Assembly (NCBI GenBank): GCA_032718475.1
Contig: JAUCBJ010005884.1
Coordinates: 1-27,113 of the forward strand
Length of the DNA stretch: 27,113 nucleotides
Direction of reading: 5' to 3'
Source of the DNA: Nemertoderma westbladi
Taxonomy: Eukaryota; Xenacoelomorpha; Nemertodermatida; Nemertodermatidae
Positions 10,685 through 17,888 of the stretch are shown here, piece after piece. The notes below the pieces were generated by a model. That model ran no database searches. It was given only the letters and a program-made list of their open reading frames with translations, and was not told where the DNA came from. Made by a program: the position numbers and the translations under genes. Positions within the stretch are counted from its first letter, which is position 1. The number at the start of each line of letters is the position of its first letter.

Positions 10685-11737
10685 CTAACCACTGGGAAGC
10701 AGCACCTCAAACTTACGCCAATCACGTTTCTGCTTGTTAATAGCTGGCTGGCGAGTGCGTATATAAAACACTTCTAGTTTTTGCAGGACAGGACGCAAAG
10801 GGTGCCGTGCAATAACCTTGAAGTGTTTGAACAACTCTCGCCAGTCGGTCAACCGACGTGTGTTGGGCTCCCCGCGGTGCGTCATGATATGGTTGTGAAC
10901 TGTCTTGCCTTGTTCACTACCATCATTGGCCGACCCGTCTTGATGCTGTCTAACGCGTTCAAATAAGTGTTGGATGGTATGTCCAACATATTCCCCCTTA
11001 CAAGAGGGACAAGCAAATGAATACACGACGTTAGAAGCCAGAATATCGGGAACCGGATGTTTCAATGATGGCAGTGATTGGCGCAGTTTGGCAGTTGTGT
11101 AAACAAACCGCACTGGCCGTGCGCAAGATCTCGGTACTAGACCACGTAGACTACGAACGAAAAGTTCGGTAGCCCGACCGCGGTACTCAAACTTACAGAT
11201 GATAGGCCTGGGATTATCTACGGGTGCTGGATCCACCAGGTCAATGACCTCAGTGGGTGCAACCGCAGTCACCTCGCTCTCACTACAATTGCCAGGACGC
11301 CCCCTAGCGGCACGGACGGCGGTAAGCTCGCGTTGAATCATCGCATTCGTATATTGGTTATTGCTAAGAATGGTGTTAGCTTCGCCAATTGCAGTATGGA
11401 GCTGGGAGCCATCCCCGCCCTTACTGACGTTGAAAATGCGATGAAACATTCCACGAACTACCCCCCGTTTGTATGCCTCAGGGGCACACGCAGTAGCATT
11501 AAGAACAAGCCCGGTATCTGTAGGCTTGCGGTACCACGCCGTCGCAAGCGCGTGGTCAGTACGGGACACAACCAAATCCAGGAAAGGCAAGCGGCCCTGT
11601 TCCTCCAACTCAAGTGTAAACTTAAGATTGGGGTGGAGGGCATTGACCTCTCTCAGCTTCTCAGTGGGGTCGTTACTACCAACGCTAAACACGTCATCAA
11701 CGTACCTATCGCTAACTTGGTACCCGCTGCGATCTGC
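10685..11737 (-). CDS. Element ORF, 3' part: RT motif C, thumb and GIY-YIG endonuclease
   Basis: This frame is open from just after a TGA at 11738-11740 to TAG at 10685-10687. It has no start of its own and is the continuation of the RT frame after a one-base shift. It begins with the catalytic motif C, YVDD at 11693-11704. The RT C-terminal region follows, with LPFLDLVV and a typical RKPTDT segment. Counting from Val at 11692 as residue 1, the GIY-YIG domain starts near residue 223 (VYSF) with a CPSC pair at 228-231 and YVGHT at 235-239. The likely catalytic Arg is R246 and the catalytic Glu is E307 in LEVFYIRT, with the expected Asn shortly after. The CPxC insertion in the GIY-YIG motif is characteristic of Penelope-like nucleases. 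The nuclease would nick target DNA to prime reverse transcription. Confidence 0.85.
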   Translation of the reverse strand, partial: ADRSGYQVSDRYVDDVFSVGSNDPTEKLREVNALHPNLKFTLELEEQGRLPFLDLVVSRTDHALATAWYRKPTDTGLVLNATACAPEAYKRGVVRGMFHRIFNVSKGGDGSQLHTAIGEANTILSNNQYTNAMIQRELTAVRAARGRPGNCSESEVTAVAPTEVIDLVDPAPVDNPRPIICKFEYRGRATELFVRSLRGLVPRSCARPVRFVYTTAKLRQSLPSLKHPVPDILASNVVYSFACPSCKGEYVGHTIQHLFERVRQHQDGSANDGSEQGKTVHNHIMTHRGEPNTRRLTDWRELFKHFKVIARHPLRPVLQKLEVFYIRTRQPAINKQKRDWRKFEVLLPSG

Positions 11738-13095
11738 TCATCGAACTGTGACAGAAAGATGTTGGCGAGTATGGGACCCAAAGGGGAGCCCATGGCGACA
11801 CCATCCCTCTGACAACGGTAATTACCACGGTGATCCAGGAATACAACATCCTGTGTAGCAACCAACATAAGACGAATAAATTGGTCCTTGTTGATAGGCT
11901 GGTCAGGATGTTGCTCGTACAGTAGATCAGCAGCAAGCTGCACCGCCTCCTTGAGTGGAACGTTAGTGAATAAACTCACTACGTCCAGGGAGTAGAGGCG
12001 GTCCGTGGGTTCTACCTCCATCTCGGCGAGACGATCGGCAGCCCCGGCGCTGTTACTGCCAATCCTACCCTCTGGCAGCGCCTGCAACATGTCCCTGAGG
12101 TACTCAGCGACAGGGTGGTAGATGCTGCCGGGCATTGAAGTTATCGGGCGGAGGGGGACACCATCCTTGTGGACCTTAGCGAGGCCGTACAGCCTCGGGG
12201 GAGTAGTATCCTTGCGCGGTAGTAACTTGGCTAGGAGTTCCTTACTCTCCTTACCCACAATACTGGTGACCTCGTCCCGTATAACCTCGGCCCTACGACG
12301 GTAAATATCGATCTTCACAGCACCCGGGCGGCCTGGAGGGGGACCAAACTTGGCGGGGTCGGCGATGAGATTATCAGCCTTGGTCAGATACGACTCCTTC
12401 CTCATAACACAATAGCCGTTCCCCTTGTCAAACGGCACAGCAATCAGGCCCTGTTGCTTCAGATAACGCGCGGTAGTAGCGACAGCATCTGACTGCCGCT
12501 GTAAGCGCATTAACCTGGCGTAATTCTGGGAATGGTGTGACACACTTACTTTGTCAGCATCAGTGGCGCGGGTGAAATAATCTACCTGAGAGTAGAAGAG
12601 TGCGGTGTCAAACTTGGTTTTGACCGGGTTCTTGGCCCCAAGTCTGAGCACCGACTCAACCGTCTCAGGCAGAACAATACCATCCTCGCACCGGACTGTG
12701 CCGTGGACATTAAGTAAGGGTGTCCCTTGGCTTCCGGCCCACCACCTAAATTTCTCGTCCTGGTCGGCCCTCCGCCGCTCGAGTTTACCGTTACACCAGG
12801 TGTTAGCCTGGTGGACGGCATCCTCAATCAGCTGAGAGTCTCCCAGTCGAGTGGCAAGGTGATGCTTGGTACTCTCCACACGACCCTCTGCAGCCTTCAG
12901 CTCATTCACCCTCCTAGCTATGGTTGTGTTTAGCAACCGCAGCTGAAAGGCCCGAATAGCATCAGGTTCTGCAAATGGACGAGATGGAGGTACCTTGAAT
13001 GCCAGAAACCGCGGCACCACACCCGAATCACTACAACGGGTTAAGAAAACCGTGACAGTGGCAAGGTTCCCCGCTTTGAGAACCACATCTCTATT
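11653..13095 (-). CDS. Element ORF, 5' part: RT N-terminal region and motifs 2, A and B
   Basis: This frame is open from after TAG at 13096-13098 to 11653. No in-frame ATG lies near its beginning (the first likely start codon is GTG at 13084-13086), which suggests that the natural start lay upstream in another frame. Counting from 13086, an N-terminal segment with a VPRFL motif near residue 24 matches the region usual in this family. RT finger motif RLYGLAKVHK is at 298-307, followed by PLRPITS. Motif A YSLDVVSLFTNVP is at 365-377 with catalytic D368. Motif B DGVAMGSPLGP is at 428-438. Just after ANIFLSQFDEQIA the frame is lost, so the YVDD box is in the next frame. Without it the RT made from this frame alone would be inactive. 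Confidence 0.85.
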   Translation of the reverse strand, partial: NRDVVLKAGNLATVTVFLTRCSDSGVVPRFLAFKVPPSRPFAEPDAIRAFQLRLLNTTIARRVNELKAAEGRVESTKHHLATRLGDSQLIEDAVHQANTWCNGKLERRRADQDEKFRWWAGSQGTPLLNVHGTVRCEDGIVLPETVESVLRLGAKNPVKTKFDTALFYSQVDYFTRATDADKVSVSHHSQNYARLMRLQRQSDAVATTARYLKQQGLIAVPFDKGNGYCVMRKESYLTKADNLIADPAKFGPPPGRPGAVKIDIYRRRAEVIRDEVTSIVGKESKELLAKLLPRKDTTPPRLYGLAKVHKDGVPLRPITSMPGSIYHPVAEYLRDMLQALPEGRIGSNSAGAADRLAEMEVEPTDRLYSLDVVSLFTNVPLKEAVQLAADLLYEQHPDQPINKDQFIRLMLVATQDVVFLDHRGNYRCQRDGVAMGSPLGPILANIFLSQFDEQIAAGTKLAIGTLMTCLALVVTTPLRS

Positions 13096-13232
13096 CTATA
13101 CCTGAGGAACGTTCTCCACTCCCCCTTCCCACGTAGCGCAGCCACGAAGTCAGTGGGAAAAGGGTTCGATCCACCGGCAGCCATCCCAACCAACCCAACC
13201 ACTGAAAAATAACACCCAAGGAGGACAACGAA
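13041..13232 (-). pseudogene. Possible original N-terminus of the element ORF
   Basis: The first true ATG upstream of the RT frame lies in a different frame, near 13184, within an open stretch. It reads MAAGGSNPF and then a charged segment ending RYRIEMWFSK, after which it overlaps the start of the RT frame near 13086. Penelope-like proteins normally have a short charged N-terminal part before the FL..C...VPRFL region. A one-base shift here would connect the two. This is a weak inference from position and composition; the frame could also be non-coding. Confidence 0.3.
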
Positions 13233-13283
13233 CCTATTCAACTTCAAATACATATGTGCACACTGGACAAGCACAACAAACAA

Positions 13284-13417
13284 TATGATCCTAATAGACG
13301 ATTCAACAATACTCCAATAATTACGTCAAAATATAACTCAATACAGAAAAATGTTCAAATAAATCGATGATCAAATAAATAATGAAAGACTAAAAAGAAG
13401 GTTAATAAAAAGAATAA
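13284..13417 (-). other. 5' untranslated end of the element
   Basis: This A/T-rich stretch lies between the element's ORFs and the resumed satellite. It has no open frame of note and no copy of the 3' hairpin. The right boundary is set by resumption of the GAGGTATTGG-type unit at 13418. Confidence 0.6.
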
Positions 13418-13422
13418 AATTA
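13418..13422 (+). repeat. Target-site duplication, right copy (AATTA)
   Basis: AATTA is followed by TCGAGGTATTGG, the right half of a GAGG-type satellite unit with one substitution (TC for TT). See the left copy at 10439. Confidence 0.65.
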
Positions 13423-15910
13423 TCGAGGTATTGGTAAATCTCCTAATTCTCAAAGTATTTAATAAATCTCCTAATTCTCAAAGTAATTGGTAAATCTCCT
13501 AATTCTCAAAGTATTTGGTAAATCTCCTAATTCTCAAAGTAATTGGTAAATCTCCTAATTCTCAAAGTATTTAGTAAATCTTCAAAGTATTTGGTAAATC
13601 TCCTAATTCTCAAAGTAATTGGTAAATCTCCTAATTCTCAAAGTATTTAGTAAATCTCCTAATTCTCAAAGTATTTGGTAAATCTCCTAATTCTCAAAGT
13701 ATTTGGCAAATCTCCTAATTCTCAAAGTAATTGGTAAATCTCCTAATTCTCAAAGTATTTGGTAAATCTCCTAATTCTCAAAGTATTTGGTAAATCTCCT
13801 AATTCTCAAAGTAATTGGTAAATCTCCTAATTCTCAAAGTATTTGGTAAATCTCCTAATTCTCAAAGTATTTGGTAAATCTCCTAATTCTCAAAGTAATT
13901 GGTAAATCTCCTAATTCTCAAAGTATTTGATAAATCTTCAAAGTATTTGGCAAATCTCCTAATTCTCAAAGTAATTGGTAAATCTCCTAATTCTCAAAGT
14001 ATTTGGTAAATCTCCTAATTCTCAAAGTATTTGGTAAATCTCCTAATTCTCAAAGTAATTGGTAAATCTCCTAATTCTCAAAGTATTTGGTAAATCTCCT
14101 AATTCTCAAAGTATTTGGTAAATCTCCTATTTCTCAAAGTAATTGGTAAATCTCCTAATTCTCAAAGTATTTGGTAAATCTCCTAATTCTCAAAGTAATT
14201 GGTAAATCTCCTAATTCTCAAAGTATTTGGTAAATCTCCTAATTCTCAAAGTATTTGGTAAATCTCCTAATTCTCAAAGTATTTGGTAAATCTCCTAATT
14301 CTCAAAGTAATTTCTAAGTCTCATTATTCTCAATTTATCAAATCGCCTAATTCTTAAAGTATTTGGTAAATCTCCTAATTCTCAAAGTATTTGGTAAATC
14401 TCCTAATTCTCAAAGTAATTGGTAAATCTCATAATTCTCAAAGTATTTGGTAAATCTCCTATTTCTCAAAGTAATTGGTAAATCTCCTAATTCTCAAAGT
14501 ATTTGGTAAATCTCCTAATTCTCAAAGTATTTGGTAAATCTCCTATTTCTCAAAGTAATTGGTAAATCTCCTAATTCTCAAAGTATTTGGTAAATCTCCT
14601 AATTCTCAAAGTAATTGGTAAATCTCCTAATTCTCAAAGTATTTGGTAAATCTCCTAATTCTCAAAGTATTTGGTAAATCTCCTAATTCTCAAAGTATTT
14701 GGTAAATCTCCTAATTCTCAAAGTAATTTCTAAGTCTCATTATTCTCAATTTATCAAATCGCCTAATTCTTAAAGTATTTGGTAAATCTCCTAATTCTCA
14801 ATGTAATAGGTAAATCTCCTAATTCTCAAAGTATTTGGCAAATCTCCTAATTCTCAAAGTATTTGGTAAATCTCCCAATTCTCAAAGTAATTGGTAAATC
14901 TCCTAATTCTCAAAGTATTTGGTAAATCTCATAATTCTCAAAGTAATTGTTAAATCTCCTAATTCTCAAAGTATTTGGTAAATCTCCTAATTCTCAAAGT
15001 AATTGGTAAATCTCCTAATTCTCAAAGTAATTGGTGAATCTCCTAAATCTCAAAGTAATTGGTAAATTTCCTAATTCTCAAAGTAATTGGTAAATCTCCT
15101 AATTCTCAAAGTAATTGGTAAATCTCCTAAATCTCAAAGTAATTGGTAAATCTCCTAATTCTCAAAGTATTTATCAAATCTCCTAATTCTCAAAGTAGTC
15201 GATAAATCTCCTAATTCTCAAAGTATTTGGTAAATCTCCTAATTCTCAAAGTATTTATCAAATCTCCTAATTCTAAAAGTAATTGGTAAATCACATTATT
15301 CTCAAAGTATTTATCAAATCTCCTATTTCTCAAAGTATTTATTAATCTACTAATTCTCAAAGTAATAGGTAAATCTCCTAATTCTCAAAGTAATTGGTAA
15401 ATCTCCTAATTCTCAAAGTAATTGGTAAATCTCCTAAATCTCAAAGTAATTGGTAAATCTCCTAATTCTCAAAGTATTTATCAAATCTCCTAATTCTCAA
15501 AGTAATTGGTAAATCTCCTAAATCTCAAAGTAATTGGTAAATCTCCTAATTCTCAAAGTATTTATCAAATCTCCTAATTCTCAAAGTAATAAATTGGTAA
15601 AGCTCATTATTCTCAAAGTAGTCGATAAATCTCATAATTCTCAAAGTATTTGGTAAATCTCCTAATTCTCAAAGTATTTATCAAATCTCCTATTTCTCAA
15701 AGTATTTATTAATCTCCTAATTCTCAAAGTAATAGGTAAATATCCTAATTCTCAAAGTAATTGGTAAATCTCCTAATTCTCAAAGTAATTGGTAAATCTC
15801 CTAAATCTCAAAGTAATTGGTAAATCTCCTAATTCTCAAAGTAATTGGTAAATCTCTTAATTCTCACAGTATTTGGTAAATTTCATTATTCTCAAAGTAA
15901 TTTATAAATA
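13418..15910 (+). repeat. 28-bp minisatellite, right part (intron 1)
   Basis: The array resumes with the same 28-bp unit as at 6381-10443 for about 89 more units. The interior is very uniform. A rare variant (TTTCTAAGTCTC followed by ATTTATCAAATCG) occurs at 14311 and again at 14727, showing a duplicated block of about 416 bp. Units near the right edge (after about 15030) are more diverse (AAATCTC, TATCAAATC, GTCGATAAATC), as expected for an array that homogenises in the middle and decays at its ends. Confidence 0.97.
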
Positions 15911-16033
15911 TATATTTGAAAGATCATTGGGACCTGTAACTTTACACTTTGTGTAAGCCCCCTAGGCCAACTATAATTGCCATTGATTTAGCTTATAAAA
16001 TTAGACCCAAATCAATTTAAATTGTTTCTCTAG

Positions 16034-16141
16034 ATTTCAGAATTATCTCCTTGGAAAGGAACAGGGGTTGGCGCAACACTCTGGCGAACCTTGAATTGGG
16101 TAAATTCAATCGATTCTAAAGAGCCTTTGGAGCGGGTACCG
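16034..16141 (+). CDS. Exon 2 (36 codons)
   Basis: The exon is bounded by the acceptor CTCTAG (ending 16033) and a consensus donor GTATGT at 16142. It is open in the frame that continues exon 1 in phase 0 and leaves in phase 0. The peptide includes SPWKGTGVGATLW and NWVNSIDSKEPLERVP. It is unlike the surrounding repeats and looks like constrained protein sequence rich in Trp and Gly. A second AG seven bases later (ending 16040) would put it out of frame with exon 1. I do not recognise the domain. The call rests on frame and splice-signal agreement. Confidence 0.65.
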
Positions 16142-16519
16142 GTATGTATTTATTCACCTACAAAGACAATATAATAATTAATGACTTTCCTGTTATTAAT
16201 TAGCCTAATTAATTAATGTGTTTGTTAAATCTGTGGTGGATTGAGTTTATACTTTAATTTCCTCGTTCAATATTGAAACTAAACTGAAAATAAAATTAAT
16301 AAAAATTGATTCAGTTCCCAACCACTACAAACCAGCAAGTAGTACACAGATGTTCTCAAATAATTGTTTTTAAGAGGTTTTTAGCCTATCTGAGTGACAG
16401 TGATTGACAGCTTACACTTAGACGAACCATTTACTGACGGAAGACTTTGCGTGCAGGTAGCAGTAAGGTAAACCGAGTCAACCGACATGTAATTCATAAT
16501 GTTATCAATTATTATTCAG
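16142..16519 (+). other. Intron 2 (378 bp)
   Basis: A/T-rich, with TTAATTAATTAATG near 16197-16218. It runs from GTATGT to TTATTATTCAG. I see no gene or structured element in it. Confidence 0.6.
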
Positions 16520-16891
16520 GATAAAAGCGATGACATTGAGACGAGTGATCCTATTAAACAAACAGACTCCAGAACCACAGAGAGGTTATTACTGCCGGAC
16601 TCAGAATTATTACCGGCAGATCGACTAGTTAAGGAACATCATCTCTCTAGTGATCGCATTCTATTAGAAAGTTCAGAATCACAAAACAAGAATAAACTTG
16701 TTCAAGTTAGCCCTCAAAATTCTAATACTTTATCTGATTTACGTGAATTGAACTCGGAAACAGTAACTGATATAGTTGAACCCAATCCGGAATCACAACT
16801 TCAAACAGTTCCGACGGACATAACATCTAAACTTCTCGTAGTCTCAGAGCGATCTCCTCCCGTTACTACCGGTACTAATATACCGAATAAG
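16520..16891 (+). CDS. Exon 3 (124 codons), acidic Ser/Thr-rich linker
   Basis: The open frame is entered after an acceptor TTATTATTCAG (ending 16519) and left at AAG followed by GTTTGT (16892), the same donor hexamer as exon 1. Both ends are phase 0. The frame would otherwise hit a TAA 24 bases after the donor. The peptide begins DKSDDIETSD and is rich in Ser, Thr, Glu and Leu (for example LLLPDSELLPADRL). It contains no recognised domain and is probably disordered. The ATG at 16499 lies in the intron side and is not needed as a start. Confidence 0.65.
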
Positions 16892-17255
16892 GTTTGTAGT
16901 CGGTCTGAAACATAAACTAAGTAACCAACTATACTGTATCTGCGTACAATTTAGGTCAATATTCTTAGTTCTGTTAATTTTTATTGTATTTAATTAATTA
17001 ATTTATTTGACTGCAACAAATTACTAAGATACAGGTTTTTGGTTATTCGTGAACACAAAAACTTTATTCATTGTTGGGACAAATTGATTTTATTCGCTGC
17101 CTCGTGTATTTTTGTGTTTCGTTTCATGTTGGTGTTATAAAATAAATTAATTTCAAGCGATCTGTTAGTTTGCTGGTGTTTAGTTAGCGTTTAGTTAATT
17201 ATAAATAAAATATTTTTATTTTTTGGGGTTTAAATAATAATTCACTATATTTAAG
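16892..17255 (+). other. Intron 3 (364 bp)
   Basis: T-rich sequence with a weak acceptor ending ATATTTAAG at 17255. I see no gene, repeat or structured element in it. Confidence 0.5.
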
Positions 17256-17417
17256 AATGGCGCAACCTTTCATACTTTGGCCTCAAGCATTTGTACATTG
17301 TGTCTCCTACGATATTGCACCAGTTACACTCAGACTCAGTTATTATTGAAGCATTTAGCTATTCGCTTGAATGAAATTCTAAACCGAGATAGTTTGTCTT
17401 TCCGTACTTCTTATTGG
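17256..17417 (+). CDS. Exon 4 (54 codons), possible divergent zinc finger
   Basis: The exon is open in phase 0 from after TTTAAG (17255) to TGG followed by the consensus donor GTGAGT (17418). The peptide has ICTLC (a CxxC pair), a Tyr four residues later, then LLLKHLAIRLNE, which resembles the second half of a C2H2 finger. The spacing is too long and a clear second His is missing, so it is at best a degenerate or non-classical finger. The acceptor is weak. The frame reads on into the TTTG microsatellite if not spliced, giving a nonsense Cys-Leu-Phe-Val repeat that I do not accept as protein. Confidence 0.5.
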
Positions 17418-17441
17418 GTGAGTGGAAGATTAGAAGATAAA

Positions 17442-17666
17442 TGTTTGTTTGTTTGTTTGTTTGTTGTTTGTTTGTTTGTTTGTTTGTTTGTTTGTTTGTT
17501 TGTTTGTTTGTTTGTTTGTTTGTTTGTTTGTTTGTTTGTTTGTTTGTTTGTTTGTTTGTTTGTTTGTTTGTTTGTTTGTTTGTTTGTTTGTTTGTTTGTT
17601 TGTTTGTTTGTTTGTTTGTTTGTTTGTTTGTTTGTTTGTTTGTTTGTTTGTTTGTTTGTTTGTTTG
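17442..17666 (+). repeat. TTTG tetranucleotide microsatellite (intron 4)
   Basis: About 56 tandem TTTG units span 225 bp, interrupted once near 17461 by a unit missing one T. It makes up three quarters of the 300-bp intron 4 (17418-17717). The period of four gives an apparently endless open frame on the plus strand, which is an artefact. Confidence 0.98.
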
Positions 17667-17717
17667 AAATAAACTAAGTAAAAATTGACTAAGTAAATAG
17701 AAACTCGTTTATTTCAG

Positions 17718-17849
17718 CCACCGGACTCAGACGCTCCGATTGTTAGTCGCAACTCCTGCGAGGTGTGCGGTATGGACTACGATAGCGCTGAGGAATTATC
17801 TCTCCATACTAAATACCATCGTCGCTATATGGACGTCCTCAAATTCAAT
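17718..17849 (+). CDS. Exon 5 (44 codons) with a classical C2H2 zinc finger
   Basis: The exon has a strong acceptor (CGTTTATTTCAG ending 17717) and a donor GTTAGT at 17850, phase 0 at both ends. The peptide includes CEVCGMDYDSAEELSLHTKY followed by His. This fits C-x2-C-x3-Y-x5-L-x2-H-x3-H exactly, the classical C2H2 spacing with both hydrophobic core positions. The finger would bind one zinc and probably DNA. The CGMxY start and the RRYMDVLKF tail also recall the single finger of ESCO-type cohesin acetyltransferases, which precedes a catalytic GNAT domain. That is a weaker alternative, since no catalytic domain is in view. More exons must follow beyond the window. Confidence 0.75.
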
Positions 17850-17888
17850 GTTAGTTATATTGTTTTATGTCTAAGCCTACTGTTATTG

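Larger units (their letters stand above)
10444..13417 (-). mobile_element. Penelope-like retroelement with GIY-YIG nuclease (decayed)
   Basis: About 2974 bp of GC-richer DNA interrupts the AT-rich 28-bp array. On the minus strand it encodes the reverse transcriptase and C-terminal GIY-YIG endonuclease that define canonical (nuclease-bearing) Penelope-like elements. It is flanked by AATTA. The 3' end (10444-10684) carries a palindrome and a conserved-looking hairpin. The 5' end (13284-13417) is A/T-rich and does not repeat the 3' hairpin, so no terminal repeat pair is visible in this copy. The reading frame is broken at least once (around 11705-11740) and probably again near 13090, so this copy is not expected to be autonomous unless the breaks are assembly errors. 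The element belongs to animal genomes generally and says nothing about the host gene's function. Confidence 0.93.

Noticed and set aside
10781-12933. Plus-strand open frames opposite the retroelement
   Set aside because: The minus strand has RT and GIY-YIG motifs across the same interval; the plus frames show no domain and are GC-rich shadows.
6381-15910. CRISPR-like array of 28-bp repeats
   Set aside because: Units are directly abutting with no unique spacers and sit in a eukaryotic intron; this is a minisatellite.
17277-17677. Open frames with Cys-Leu-Phe-Val repeats
   Set aside because: Product of the TTTG microsatellite; only the first part, up to the donor at 17418, is plausible as exon.
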